This document shows, piece after piece, positions 36,559 through 48,218 of a DNA stretch of 64,000 bases (position 1 is its first letter; every line of letters starts with the position of its first letter). Origin of the DNA: Astrocystis sublimbata (lineage: Eukaryota > Ascomycota > Sordariomycetes > Xylariales > Xylariaceae); contig JAJNNY010000013.1 in the NCBI GenBank assembly GCA_022453515.1, positions 682,001 through 746,000 on the forward strand. Reading direction: 5' to 3'. The notes below the pieces were generated by a model, which made no database searches, was not told where the DNA came from, and was given only the letters and a program-made list of their open reading frames with translations. The position numbers were made by a program, and so were the translations under genes.

Positions 36559-37540
36559 GATGATGATGACACCTAGATGATGACACCAAGGTGATAACAC
36601 TCATCAGTCGATCACGGCACTCGCAACAAACGTCAACCGACTTGGGACCCAACCGATATATACGTAGGATATACGGCTCTATTATATAGATGAAGACTAT
36701 GCGCTAGTAGTCTATCCGCATCGGCAGTCATAGCTACATTCCGCATGCGGGAAGAATGTCTCGATATAGTGGAGTCGAGAGCAGGACGTCAAGGTATACT
36801 GTACAGGGCATCTATTGGATGTATGCTCAGTAGGTAGGTTCATGGTAGCAGCAGGACGGAGGCAAGCTTAGAGTCCCTGTCGATCGTGATAAGATGCATG
36901 GCGTGCTGCAGATAAGTCCAAAGGGCTCATGTAGCAAGTAGCTACCTCCCTCACCTCCCTCGAGCACCTACACACACCGTTGCTGGACAAGGTGGTATCG
37001 ATTTGGACGCACCGGGACGAGTGACCAACTTTTCAGCCTGGTTATGCGCATCATGTAAATGAACCTTCCCTTTGTGGCGAACATGGGGTTGTTCTACGAT
37101 GGCGGCATCCCTGTCCATCATGTTCATGTTGCGAAGTCGGGAAGCTGTCGAGCTGTGGATGTGAAGATCAAGTGCAGGTGTGGAAAAGCAAAGCACCCAG
37201 CAGCTGGCTTAACGTTGCATTCGGCACGATTGTCGTGATGCTCCACTTCACATACTGCTCTCTACCCGTCGGTCGTCCGTGAAGAAGTGATGCTGAATCT
37301 TGACCTTCTCAGAAACCGTCATAACGAATAGCTTTATGTAACACTGGCCTAGACAATGTCGCGGTAATGAGTGCGGTGAGAAAGGGCCCCTTGCGTGAGC
37401 AATATCTTGTGTCATACAACAGGGCTCCTTTGGGGCGGGTGTTACCTGAAATCCCCCATAGAGAGGATTGAACTTACCTACTGTAGCGGGAGATTGAGGG
37501 GGGGCCACAAGGCTTGTTGGTCTTCTGGAAGGGCAATAAG

Positions 37541-37594
37541 GCTTCCGAAATCCACAACGCTTCTGGATTCCATAACGCTTCCGGACCTAGCGGT
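37541..37594. repeat. 18-bp minisatellite, locus 1 (3 degenerate units)
   Basis: Units begin GCTTC at 37541, 37559 and 37577; the first two end CCACAAC or CCATAAC. A similar array lies at 38255-38308. Confidence 0.55.
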
Positions 37595-37776
37595 ACAGGG
37601 CATAGCTACTAGAAATACAGGCGATCAAGCACTATAGCTTAGATTCACGAATTCAAAGGCATACGGAGGCACGTACGGAAGGCACGAAGCAGAATATAAT
37701 CGTAGAAATGGAAGGCTCATCGAACTTAGAGAAAAATCTCCCTCGTCAAGCCTGTGTGCCTCCATTCCTGTCCTTC

Positions 37777-37899
37777 TCACACACATACTACACACACATA
37801 CTGCACACACATACTGCACACACATACTGCACACACCCACACCCACACACACACCCACGCCTCACACACACCCACGCCTCACACACGCGCGCGCGCATG
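37777..37899. repeat. CA-rich minisatellite grading into CG dinucleotide tract
   Basis: A 13-bp unit (ACTGCACACACAT) is repeated about three times. CCCACGCCTCACACACA units and a CGCGCGCGCGC run at ~37885-37896 follow. Alternating purine-pyrimidine sequence dominates. Confidence 0.8.
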
Positions 37900-38035
37900 C
37901 TACGAGGCATCAGCCAATTGAATAGCCCACGTAAATACACTCTCCGGCGTATGCGTAGTGCTGACTGGGATCATGGCTGTAGGCTACCCACCTACTGGAT
38001 TGGATCTGGACTGGACTACACCTACTGGACTGGAC

Positions 38036-38100
38036 TACCCCTAAGGACTGGATTGGAGCCTACCCCTAAGGACTGGATTAGAGCTTACCCCCAAGGACTA
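38036..38100. repeat. 25-bp tandem repeat, 2.6 units
   Basis: Units starting TACCCCTAAGGACTGGATT occur at 38036 and 38061, with a partial third at 38086. CTGGACTGGACTAC repeats precede them. Confidence 0.75.
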
Positions 38101-38155
38101 GTAGGCAGGCAGGCAGGCAGGCAGGTAGGCAGGCAGGTAGGCAAGTAGGCAGGTA
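38101..38155. repeat. GGCA/GGTA tetranucleotide microsatellite
   Basis: About 13 units of GGCA interspersed with GGTA. It directly follows the 25-bp repeats. Confidence 0.85.
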
Positions 38156-38254
38156 GAGATATAGATTCTATTTGACCTGTAGATTGGTTGCTTTGGCATA
38201 TATGATTAGCGTACAATAGGGGTTAAATACAACGTAGTTATAGGGGTCCACAAG

Positions 38255-38308
38255 AGTTCTGGATTTCACAACGCTTCTAGATCTCACAGCGCTTCTAAAG
38301 AATTTAGC
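38255..38308. repeat. 18-bp minisatellite, locus 2 (3 degenerate units)
   Basis: Units end or start CACAAC/GCTTCT at 38255, 38273 and 38291, resembling locus 1 at 37541-37594. Confidence 0.55.
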
Positions 38309-38924
38309 TGTTACTTTTCTAGCAAGGCTTCTAACCCCACTATAATTCCCGGTACAGTACTTAGCGTACAGATGGGCGCTAAAACGCGAGAGGCTTAAGC
38401 GTACAACCCCTGTCGTGTGTGCACTGCAATAACCCCGCACCCCGCTATCTCTCCCTTGGTAGGCGAGGTGCGTGATCAGCGCCCTAGGTAGTACCGCGTA
38501 GAGCTATGATGGCATCGGTTTCTCACAGATCACACACGCGGACGGACAAGTCCCATGTTAGGTAGATTGCCTGGATGTCACAACCGCATTGTCATTGGCC
38601 TCAATCGATTATATGAGCAGTTGTATATTGCCTGTGTTCCTGCATAAGTGTGTGAAGACACAGGCGGCGATAAGCATCCCTGGCTTCGGAGCACAAGATC
38701 CCCCTCACGAGAAGCGCGTTGGTTCTGTGAACGCCTCGCCATACCAATCAATTACCTCACGATTGAATATCCGCTGTCTGGGGCAAGGCCCAAGCAGCTC
38801 ACTGTTCCCTCATCAGTCCATCAGACCACCGAGGCACCCATATACATATCCTCTTGGCTGCAGCATCAAGAAATCATGATATCACCTCTCTTCCCTTCTT
38901 GGCTTTGGACGAAGTAAGTACCAA

Positions 38925-40906
38925 CTAAGTACCTTCATCAACGGTGTCTCCGTTCGCACTGTCGCCGGATTTGGTCGACATCATGTCCACTTGCCATGGG
39001 AGTGGGCTTGCAGCAGGCTTGACGGGGCCCAATTCGCTCTCTCTACGCTGCTGCCATGCCTCGATGTCTCGTTGGTCGACGAAGTTGCCGTGAAGGCCAA
39101 GACGAAGCCTCAGTGGTAGGTGCAGTGTGGCCAGAGGGCCTGCACTGAGCTTCAGCGCATCCCAAATAACCACGTCGTTCCTAAGCTCATCGAGGTTATT
39201 TTTGAGTGCTACGAGATAACCCTCTCCCTCGGCGCCGCCATCTCTTGGTATAAACACTGGCTCCTGGTATGTAGCAGTCGGTCCTGCGAACCACTGAAGA
39301 GAGGAAGATTAGTAACGCTCGTCAACAAGTCCTCGGAGCCACTCACGATGTCTTCTTCTCCTGTCTTGCTCTCGTCATCAGGGTCCCATGTGTAATGAGC
39401 CATGCAGTTGAACTGACCACCCGCTGGCGGCCCGCACTTGGCAAAGTCGTACGGCCGATCTCCGTCAACCCGTAGTTGCCAGAAGTGTTTATACTTCTTC
39501 GTTATCACCCTATCGTCGATTCTTGAGAATTCGCCATTTGTCCGCCATTGCAGGAATGGCTTGACACGTGTGCCAGTTTTCGCTTTCGTATCGAAAATCC
39601 AGCGACATGTCGGACTGCTAAGACGAGATCGTCTGTTGAGATCTGGTACCTCGCCGTCGGGAGGGAACCAGAAGAAGACGTTGCCGTCCGCGACAGTCAG
39701 ATCGAAAACGACGTTCCCTTCCTCATTCTCATAGCAGCCAGCCACATGGCCATGGAAACCTACAGCCATACTTGTTAACATCAAGGCGGACGTTCCCATG
39801 GTCTACTCGTAACTAACCATTGTCTGCTCGAAACCAGATCACGTCTTCAGCCTTGCCACCGCGTCGTGGAACTAGGCCATACACTTGATCTTCTTTAGGA
39901 TCCCACGCGAACTTGTTTCCGCCCTTCTTGAGTCGATCCAATGACGTCTTAATAGGAGTCAGAGGAAGTACCATCCAGTTTTTGGAAACGCCGCAGTCGT
40001 GTATCATCCCAGAGAATGGAGCTTTGAAGGTCAGTTCCTCCGTCTTGATGCCATCAGCATTAATGGTCCAAGTCACGACATCAACACCACAGTCTGCGCC
40101 ATCGCTTCCCGTCTCGTATGCAAAACACAGCATTTCACCGGTGTCAGGATCGAACTTGGGATGTGCCGTGAATGTAGGCGTCTTGATCTGACCTTCGAAG
40201 TCGTAACGGCCGATAGTCTCGAGCGTGACTGGATTCATTGCGAACGGCGGCCCATCCTCTTTGCTCGCAAGTAGCATGCCGCGCCAGAAGGTGATGTTCG
40301 TGTTTGAGACAGTTCGAATCACGCCCTTCACGCTCTCATTGTCGGTATACGGGTTTCGATACCGCCCGAAAAGTGCTTTCCGCGCTTTCTCTTCCGCAAG
40401 AAACTTGTCGGTGCGCACGTATCGCTGCTTGAAGTCGGCATGTCCTTCGCTGATACGAATAGCCGTCACGCTACCTGACAAACGGTCACTTTAGATTCAT
40501 TCGGATTGTTTAATTGGAAAGAAGTGCGTACCATCTCCGTTCTGAAGATAACAGTGTCAGTCGCAAAGTAGCAAGCTGGATAAGGAATGTCTGAAAACTC
40601 ACGAAATGTATGTCATCTTCATACAGCGGTGGAAACCTGTGGTCCTTGAACCTTGGTCAACGATGCAATCCCCGGTTGGGGTTTGGTCGATGATCTTACT
40701 GGCTGTATTCGATAGAATGTACCGTTGATATCGCGTGGAATCTCGCCGGTGACTTCCAAGTTGAAGATGTCGCCCTCGAACCGCGAAGTCTTGTTCATAG
40801 ACGAGAAGGCTGAGGTGTCGGGAAACTTGACGCTTTCGCCTACCCGTTTTCCCTCTTGGTAAGGGTACGGAGCTATCTCCGGTGCCAGACCTTCTAGATG
40901 CGCCAT
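38925..40906 (-). CDS. Carotenoid cleavage oxygenase family (stilbene/lignostilbene dioxygenase-like)
   Basis: These non-haem iron enzymes split carotenoids or stilbenes at a double bond with O2. Minus-strand exons are 40906-40700, 40644-40603, 40541-40532, 40474-39818, 39759-39347 and 39293-38925, giving 565 aa. The third exon is only 10 nt and is required to encode IHF-NGDGSV. Joins yield [70 protein letters not shown] and [10 protein letters not shown]. His residues in FTAHPK, MIHDC, FHGHV and the C-terminal LGLHGNF are candidate iron ligands. The blocks resemble the Neurospora CAO-1-type stilbene cleaver more than retinal-forming CarX, which is my judgement. No signal peptide. The start ATG at 40906 is the only good one. 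Confidence 0.9.
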
Positions 40907-41481
40907 TTTTAAGTTTCTGTTCGTTTACTCAACACTGCAACACGAGACAGACAGGTTGTCGATTTGAGGAATTGGGCCTTGGTCCTCACGAGTCGGTATT
41001 ATTGTTATCGTGGTATGTGGTTGTTCGAGAGTCAAATGAAGTGAGGGCGCTGAACATGTGGTTTTGGTTTGTCTCGGTGTTTGATAATGAAATGAAAGGT
41101 GCAAGCAATCAAGTTGGTCTAGAGGCTGCGGGCAGTAGGCTAAGTAAGTAACCTTGATGTCATCTGTCACGTTGCGCACTTGCCTGCCTTACTGCTTTAC
41201 TGTCTTACAGGTAGAGGTAGGCACGGGTGCCTGCTCCCAATTGTGCCCAATGCTATAGGCATCCGCATATTCATATCGCTGTTTCCCTGACACATGTTTT
41301 CTTGAAAGAGCGTAAATTGAGGCCTTTGTTGCCACCCGTACCACCACATGGGCACCACCCTCGCACCCCATTTCTCCAACTACCGTCCTCATTAGCTGCC
41401 CTGCCTGCGCTGCCAACCCCCTCTTCCCCGACACTACCTAACACCCGCTTTAGGCTATGTATTCGTCTGTCGCGGCCATCG
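40907..41481. other. Intergenic, oxygenase promoter and SnoaL 3' flank
   Basis: The 575 bp contain no supportable gene. A plus-strand frame starting at 41227 runs antisense into the SnoaL-like gene and is not considered real. Confidence 0.5.
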
Positions 41482-42387
41482 TCAAGGATTCTCCACCAAT
41501 TCAGGCAGAACCCTGATCGAGCCCTCGTTGTCCCAGGTATTCCCCTCACCCTTCCTCTCCTGCCCGTCCGGCAGAGCAAGAGACAGCGGGGGCTCGGCCT
41601 CGGCAACGTCGTGGCCGTAGTTAGGGGCGCGCAAGTCATCGTCGAAGACGCGCTTGCCGGTCACGGGGTGCGGGTAGTGGAAGGGCACGACGCGCGTGTC
41701 GGGCCACAGCATCTTCTGGTCGATGATCTCGTCGGGGCCCCAGGGGTCTTCCGGGTACGTCTTGGTCGGCCAGGGAATGTAGTTCTCCTTGGTCAAGGAC
41801 CAGCCCTTCTCGAACTCGGCGTGCCAGAACGGGAAGTAGCGGTACCGGAAGAGCTTCCACACGCCGTTCTCCTTGAGATATTCGTTTTCGTAGAGGCCGC
41901 CTTCCCACCACTGGACGTGGCCGCGAGGGTGCGTGTCGCGCACCGACTTGTGCGTGCCCGCTTGCATCAATGCGCGCATCCGACACCACGCGTGCGTGCC
42001 CGTTGGGTCTACGTCCACGATGTCTTGCATCATGATGTGGTCTAGCAGGAAGCCGTGGACGGGTCCGTTGCGGCCCTTCACGAACGTGCTCTGGAAACGG
42101 CCGTTGTACAGTCTTTTGACGCCCTCCTTTCCCCGATATCGTGACCCAAGGAATTCAACATACGTGTCAGGGTGGTCTGCGTACATGTCTACGACCTGCT
42201 TATTGTTAGCAACATGTTTTTCAGCAGATGGAGAGCATCGGGGACGAACCTCGTTGTATAGACATTTGTCCAAATAGTAACCGTATTTATGATGGACTTT
42301 ACGCACTTCGGCTTCATCCGATACTCGAGATAGCTCCTTGCGTAGAAAGGACACCTCCTTCTTCAGCTCGTCGATGTCCGCATCCAT
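41482..42387 (-). CDS. SnoaL-like (NTF2-fold) domain protein
   Basis: NTF2-fold SnoaL proteins include small cyclases, dehydratases and isomerases; the activity here is unknown. Exons are 42387-42250 and 42195-41482 (intron 42196-42249, 54 bp, GTTCGT..GCAG), giving 283 aa. Splicing produces CLYNEVVDMYADHPDTYVEF, the usual family sequence. The N-terminus is a short coiled-coil helix (MDADIDELKKEVSFLRKELSRV), followed by YGYYLDKCLYNEVV and RYRGKEGVKRLY. The pocket region has HGFLLDHIMMQDIVDVDPTGTHAWCR. The tail WPDTRVVPFHYPHPVTG is also conserved in this fungal group as I remember it. The intron is 18 codons without a stop, so retention would still give an open frame. It lies between the oxygenase and the DUF1264 gene on the same strand. 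Confidence 0.85.
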   Translation of the reverse strand: MDADIDELKKEVSFLRKELSRVSDEAEVRKVHHKYGYYLDKCLYNEVRPRCSPSAEKHVANNKQVVDMYADHPDTYVEFLGSRYRGKEGVKRLYNGRFQSTFVKGRNGPVHGFLLDHIMMQDIVDVDPTGTHAWCRMRALMQAGTHKSVRDTHPRGHVQWWEGGLYENEYLKENGVWKLFRYRYFPFWHAEFEKGWSLTKENYIPWPTKTYPEDPWGPDEIIDQKMLWPDTRVVPFHYPHPVTGKRVFDDDLRAPNYGHDVAEAEPPLSLALPDGQERKGEGNTWDNEGSIRVLPELVENP

Positions 42388-42865
42388 CTTTGCAGCCTGT
42401 GATTTGCAAATTTAAAGGTATCTGTGAAACATCTTCATCTTCACGCTGACCTCTGGTTTGGGTGGGTTCACTGTATATACGCCGTACCCCCTGTCTTCGC
42501 AGCATATCACCATATTACCCTTTCGAGAAGCGGATGATACACCACGCCCAGCATTCTTCAACTCCAATTCGGCAGATATAAAGTGCTGATGGGCTGCGGG
42601 GTAACTTATTGAGCCCATGTAGCTGAAGGTGTCACACATATATCTCGTTGGAAGGATCTATAGGTCGAGGTAACCGAGCGGGTTCAACAATGAATATACA
42701 GTCTTACGCATGAGCCAATGAGTCAACTCCATTCTTACGTAGCCTTTGCCATTAACCTCTTAGATGAGAGATACGAGGTCCATGAATTGTCACGCAGCAT
42801 GGTCCACGACCTCAGTAGCTTGTCCCACACAGAGCGAGGTAGTAGCATGGAGGTCGACCTCTCTC
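42388..42865. other. Intergenic, SnoaL promoter and DUF1264 3' flank
   Basis: The 478 bp contain TATA-like tracts at ~42577 and ~42638. No gene is supported. Confidence 0.45.
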
Positions 42866-43710
42866 TCACATTGAGTTTCTCCTCGATTTCCAAGCGTAGT
42901 CAGCATCTTCATGGACTTGAGGTTCCTCGAGGTCCTGTCGCAAGAGTCTCTTCCTCCTCCAATCAGTCCCAAACCTCTTGTCACGTTCCCCGACGACTTT
43001 CTCAAAGTCGAACTGGCCATCGGCTGTGAAACTCGTCATGAGCTTGGGCTCGCCCAGCGGCAGCTTATCGCCGCGGTCCGTCTGCCAGAGATGGTACACC
43101 TTGCCGTAGAGCCCGATGACGTGCTTCATTTCCTGAGACTCGGCGGCCTCCCACGCTTGCTGGAGGCCGAGCGTTGTCGGGCCAGGCATGATGAGCATTC
43201 CGGATTTTACCTCGTAGACATGCGAGTGCCAGAGCTTGCGCTCCTCAGTGGGGAGGGTCTCGTAGAGTTTGGGCGTGATCATGTACTCGATCCCGATCAG
43301 GCGGGCGTTTGGCCCGGGGCTGTCGTAGAGTATGCATTGTCGAACGTCTGTATCTCAAGGTCAGCGACATGCTTAGTTGGCACTGATTGACTTTTCGTGA
43401 GAAAGTCTTTTTTTTGAGTAAGTCGCATAACGCACCTTCTGTCAAGTGAGCGCAGTAGTGGTTGGCCTCAACATAGCGGCCCGGTTCGTCTGCATATGTG
43501 TGGAAGGCGTTGAGGTGGGCACACAACTGCTTCGTAGGCTCAAAATTCTATTCTCGCGTCAGGGCACATTCAACATAAACGAACGAATATTCTAATGCGA
43601 AATAGAGAAAGGCGCATTACCTGAATGAGTGAGGCGCCCGTCTCAAGCACCAGATCCTCAGCCGGGACCACGTCGCCAGGCACGTTGCTTGGCTTCGTTC
43701 TGGCAGACAT
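42866..43710 (-). CDS. DUF1264 / oil-body-associated protein family
   Basis: Plant members (OBAP) are lipid-droplet proteins; fungal members are uncharacterised. Exons are 43710-43621, 43547-43436 and 43347-42866; introns are 43548-43620 (73 bp) and 43348-43435 (88 bp). Total 227 aa. Conserved parts are [70 protein letters not shown] and [22 protein letters not shown]. His and Cys residues cluster in the [14 protein letters not shown] region and may bind metal, which is inference. No transmembrane helix. It is divergent from the VIT/vWA gene over 1.24 kb and has the same orientation as the SnoaL-like and oxygenase genes. Confidence 0.9.
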
Positions 43711-44951
43711 GACGGCTTCCGGATGTTATATTATGCCAGATTGCTTGTTCTGCTCTCAAAAATTAAAAATGATCATTAAAAGATATTGTTTCGTCTACAA
43801 TTCAGGAACAGACCAAAATGCCCTTTTTTCACCCGATCGAAGAAGTAACACCAACATTGTGACGCGTCTCAAATAATCGTACGGGCTACAGTTCTGGTGA
43901 TGTCATGAACTCGCGTGTCTCGCCAATGAATGTGTGGGACACTTTCACAGTGCTCGCAAGTACAACGACAAGTCATCCAATTAGCTTCATTAAGCTTGGA
44001 TTTGCAGCTACAAGTTGATCTGCATATAGCAATGAATTGCGATCATTCAAAGAAGTTCCCTATTCCCGCGCTGGTCACAAAATACAGATGCACTCTGTTG
44101 TTTGCTTGTTGTGCATACTACCTCTAGGTAGTACCTACCTAAGATCCCTCACCTATTCCTTCGGCTGTACTACCTCCAGGCTCCTTGCTGCCGAATACAG
44201 TGTTCGTACAGTACAGTACAGCTATATATACTGTAAGCGGGTGTAGCTGTTTCCTTTCCCGTAAACTTCAAACGCCTGGACAAGACTCTCGGATGGAAGT
44301 TGCAAGTCTCGGTGATGACTCATCTCCGACGGTGGCAATGACTGAAACTTCGAGCCACCGCTCCGTTTGAGCCAATGCCGTAGACGTATAACAAACCGAT
44401 CGATAGATAGACTTACGTATCCCACTATCTACCTTAGTTCGTCGGCCACCTACCTAAGAGTTAGCCTGGTTCTTTAACATTTGATAAAGCTGTAGGCAGC
44501 ACCTGCAGACTTTATAATGCGCTTCACTTGCCCAACCCCAGGTAACTATTTATCTAAGTTTGCGAGGCAACCAATGACAAAGAAGCTACCGGCATTAGGC
44601 AGCCAGAACAGGACACCGAATGCAGGCCGCAGGTCTAATGGCTAAACCTACGGCGATGCATCTTTCCTGACTGGCAGATACGGCGTAACAATCAATGACT
44701 TCCAAGGTGTAAAAGAAAGAGCCTTGGGTCTATTGGCCTACTACCTAGGTACCTATTCCAGGTGCATATAAGCCACCTGAATTCCCCTTCATTTGACCAT
44801 CCTCAACTTCACGAGCAGAGCACACCACCTTGTCAGAGTATCGAGATCTGGAGTGGCCCCATTCGACTTACATCACATCCCCAGTCCCCCAAGATATCAC
44901 CTGCGAGTCTCTTTGTTGGACTGGTACTGTATGTGGAATACAACCGCAGCC
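43711..44951. other. Divergent intergenic region, DUF1264 and VIT/vWA genes
   Basis: This contains repeated TACCTA/TAGGTA-type words at ~44118-44145, ~44425-44460 and ~44741-44756, and a TATA box at 44767. No coding region supported. Confidence 0.5.
44767..44771 (+). promoter_or_regulatory. Candidate TATA box of the VIT/vWA gene
   Basis: GCATATAAGCC lies 180 bp upstream of the ATG at 44952. This would place transcription start near 44800. Confidence 0.45.
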
Positions 44952-47844
44952 ATGTCCAGGTTCGCCTCACCCCCACCGCCCCGTCCCATTTGCGGATGCT
45001 GGTATATCCCTTCACCAGGTAGCTCGCCTGTAAATGATACGCGATCATCTCTCCCCTTGCAGAGCATGAACGTCCACGCTGTCATCAAGGACACCGCCTC
45101 ACGAACAACCTTGACACAGGCCTTCTCCAACGACAGCAGTGAGCACCTCAAAGATATAGTCTACTCATTCCCCCTCTACGATGGCGTGTCGGTCGTTTCC
45201 TTCACGGCCACCATCGGGGATGTGCAGGTCCGGGGCGTCGTCAAAGAGAAACAGCAAGCCCGCCACGAATACGACGATGCAGTCAACCAGGGCCTGGCAG
45301 CCGGGCTGTTGGAACAGCTGTCTGAGGCCTCTGATATTTTCGTGACCAAAATCGGAAATGTACCTGCCAAGACTCGGGTGCTCGTGGAGCTGGTCTATAT
45401 CGGCGAGTTGAGACATGATGCCGGGGCTAATGGCCTTCGATTCACCATTCCATCGTCTATTGCGCCCCGTTACGGACCAACCCCTAGTGGAATCTCGCAA
45501 TCGAATTCTCTAGGCGAGGCTGCCGAGGACATTCAGGTAACTGTTGACTTCCAAAGTCCCGAGGGATGTCATATCCAGCAGATTCAGTCTCCGAGCCATC
45601 CCGTCACTGTCGGCATTGGCCGCACAACAGATATGCCCACTACTGCACATGTCAGCAACCGTGGGTTTGCCACATTATCACTTAACACTACGGTTCTGGA
45701 CAAGGACTTCATCATCACTGCAAACATCAAGGACGCAGATATTCCGAGAGCACTCTTGGAAACGCACGAAACTATCGCCGACCAAAGAGCCTTGGTGACA
45801 ACTCTGGTACCGCGATTCAACATTACTCACAACCCTAGCGAGGTCGTCTTCATTGTCGATCGATCTGGCAGCATGGGAGGGAAAATGGAGAGTAAGTTTA
45901 TTTGCACATATTGTTTTGTCTAAACATGCATCTTCGTGGGCTCGTGTCTTATCTGTCCCTTCAATCATATAATGCCCCATACACGTATCCATTCGTGTGT
46001 CAATAAATATCGTTACTGACTATGGTGGTTTAGTGGTGATCAAAGCCATGATGATCTTGCTCAAGTCTCTCCCGACGGGATCCAAGTTCAACATAGTGTC
46101 GTTTGGTAGCAACCATTCCTTCTTGTGGCCACGTAGCCAGTCGTATAACGACGCAAGCTTGAACGAAGCCTTGGCCCATGTCCAGACCTTCGACGCGAAC
46201 TATGGGGGAACGGAGATGTACCAACCGGCGCAAGAAGTCATATCTCGACGCTTCAGCGATATGACACTCGACGCAATCCTGCTTACAGATGGTGAGATCT
46301 GGGAACAAGACCAATTATTCGACCTCATTCGGGAAGCTGCAACAGATAACAAAAGCCGCTTTTTTTCCCTTGGCATTGGCTCGGGAGCTTCCACTGCTCT
46401 TGTAGAGGGCATCGCGACAGCTGGAAATGGGTTCTCTCAATTTGTAGTTGAGGGTGAGGTGATGGATGCGAAGTTGGTTCGTCTACTCAAGGGGGCCCTC
46501 ACACCACACATCGGTGACTACAGCCTGGAAGTGAAGTACGGGCAGGATGATGAGGACTTTGAGATCATCGAGACGGTGGAACAGGCAATGAAGCTAGATA
46601 TCAAATCGCCAACAGCAACTACAGACGAAACCAAGCACAAGACGCCAATCTCGTTCTTCGATCCCGATCTGGATACCGAGTCTGACAGCACTGCGATTCC
46701 AGCTTCCACCAATAGCCAACGCGACAAGTATGCTCATTTACCGACCATTGCGCCACCAGCCATCTTGCAAGCGCCCTGTCGGGTTCCACCCCTCTACCCC
46801 TTTTCTCGAACAAACGTGTACCTCCTGCTTGATCCGAGTACCTACCATATGACACCTGAATCCATCATTCTTCGCGCAACATGCCCCGAGGGTCCGCTTG
46901 AGTTGGAGATCAAAGTCGAGCACATCGGCAGAGGCAAGACAATCCACCAGCTAGCGGCGCGCAAAGCGGTGTCTGAGATTGAAAAGACCGGTGGCTGGCT
47001 TGCCAGCGCTACAGACAAGACCGATGGCTCCCTGCTCAAGGCCAAGTACGAGGGCCGTTGGGACGAGCTGGTGGAGCGCGAAGCCGTCCGGCTCGGTGTC
47101 AAGCACCAAGTTGTCGGGAAATGGTGCTCGTTTGTCGCCGTCGAAGGAGACGTCGAACGCGAAGCCGTTGTTAGCGGAGGGAAGCCTGTTCCACCACCTC
47201 GAACATACACCAGGGCCCCACTCCGCAGAGCACGCTTCGGGGCATCACCACCACCACCACCAACAAATTATTCATATTCTATGGCAGCTCCCACCGGGTT
47301 TGGTGCAGCATACGATCCCATGATGGGAATTTCAACACCTTCACAACTACAATCCATGCAATGCAGCGCAGCTCCTGCCGTGCATGCAGCATACAATTCC
47401 ATGCCGCCAGCTCCATATGCGCAACAACATTACCTTCATCGCGCTGGCCCAGGTTCAAGACAGAAGAAGAAGAAGAAGAAGAAGACGGTATGCGACACTC
47501 GTGCTGATGAGGGACCAGATTCTTCTGATGATGAAGAAGAGTTGTCGGAAAGCACCAAAACTGGTGGCGATTTCGGCATTATGTACCGAATCGTTGGGCT
47601 GCAGAGATCTGATGGCTCCTGGGAATGTACCCAACGTCTTCTGGACTCGATGGAGATCAACCTAAGGGTAGACAAGCAGACAAAGATCGTCGCTACGGCC
47701 TTGGCGATTGCATATTTGCAATCGCGCGTGGCGGAGAAAGCTGAGGTTTGGGAGCTCGTCGTGGACAAAGCGAAAGGCTGGCTGGGTAATCAGGATGGTG
47801 TGGATGTTGATCAAGAGATCGCCGATGCCCAGAAGCTTCTGTAG
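44952..47844 (+). CDS. VIT and von Willebrand A domain protein (inter-alpha-trypsin inhibitor heavy-chain-like)
   Basis: VIT-vWA proteins mediate protein-protein contacts; fungal copies are intracellular and uncharacterised. Exons are 44952-45891 and 46034-47844 (intron 45892-46033, 142 bp, GTAAGT..TAG), giving 916 aa. The VIT domain (~20-160) has FSNDSSEHLKDIVYSFPL and RGVVKEKQQARHEYDDAV. The vWA domain begins FIVDRSGSMGG (~299-309), an intact DxSxS MIDAS motif; its TEMY and LTDGEIW motifs follow after the intron. A Pro/Tyr/Met-rich linker (~755-825), a run of seven lysines, an acidic patch (SSDDEEE) and a C-terminal helical domain (~850-916) follow. The ATG at 44952 is chosen because CGCWYIPSP begins the fungal family; an in-frame ATG at 44931 is also possible. 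No signal peptide. Confidence 0.9.
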
Positions 47845-48218
47845 TTAGACATAGCCCGAGTGTCATTCTTTAGGTGGTGGTATTTTTTCAGAGCCGCCCT
47901 TTTTGTCGGCAAACGGATATGTCTATTCAGACAGTGGCTAGCTACACTGTATCGTAACTTTCTTTGGGCTTAGATAGCTTGCCAGTCGTCTTACATATCG
48001 ATGAAAAGGATCATTGATAGATATTGTACCTTGCACCCTAATAATCAAGTGAACGCGACTTCTCGCCATCGTAAAAGAATCGTGCAATTGTCGATTTTTG
48101 CCTTTCCTCCTTCTTTCTCGTGATTGGGTTGTCTTTCGTGTTAGTTTCAGTTCTTTGTTGTTCAATCACAATACCATTGGCACATTCTTTGTCGCTCTAG
48201 GTCATTGTAGAATATACC
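47845..48218. other. Intergenic, vWA 3' flank and RING-like gene promoter
   Basis: These 374 bp contain no gene I can support. They include the 3' UTR of the vWA gene. Confidence 0.45.

Larger units (their letters stand above)
36559..38924. other. 2.4 kb repeat-rich intergenic region
   Basis: This holds the GH92 promoter (a TATA-like ATATATA near 36655) and the 3' flank of the carotenoid oxygenase. Several tandem repeats between 37541 and 38308 are listed separately. No coding region is supported. Confidence 0.55.

Noticed and set aside
37777..38155. Tandem repeats resembling a CRISPR array
   Set aside because: Units are contiguous simple repeats without unique spacers, in a eukaryotic genome.
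41227..42045. 272-codon plus-strand open frame
   Set aside because: It is antisense to the SnoaL-like gene, is Pro/Arg/Val-biased as expected for a shadow of GC-rich codons, and has no motif.
38925..43710. Secondary-metabolite gene cluster
   Set aside because: No PKS, NRPS, terpene synthase or prenyltransferase backbone gene is present in the window; only family types compatible with tailoring.
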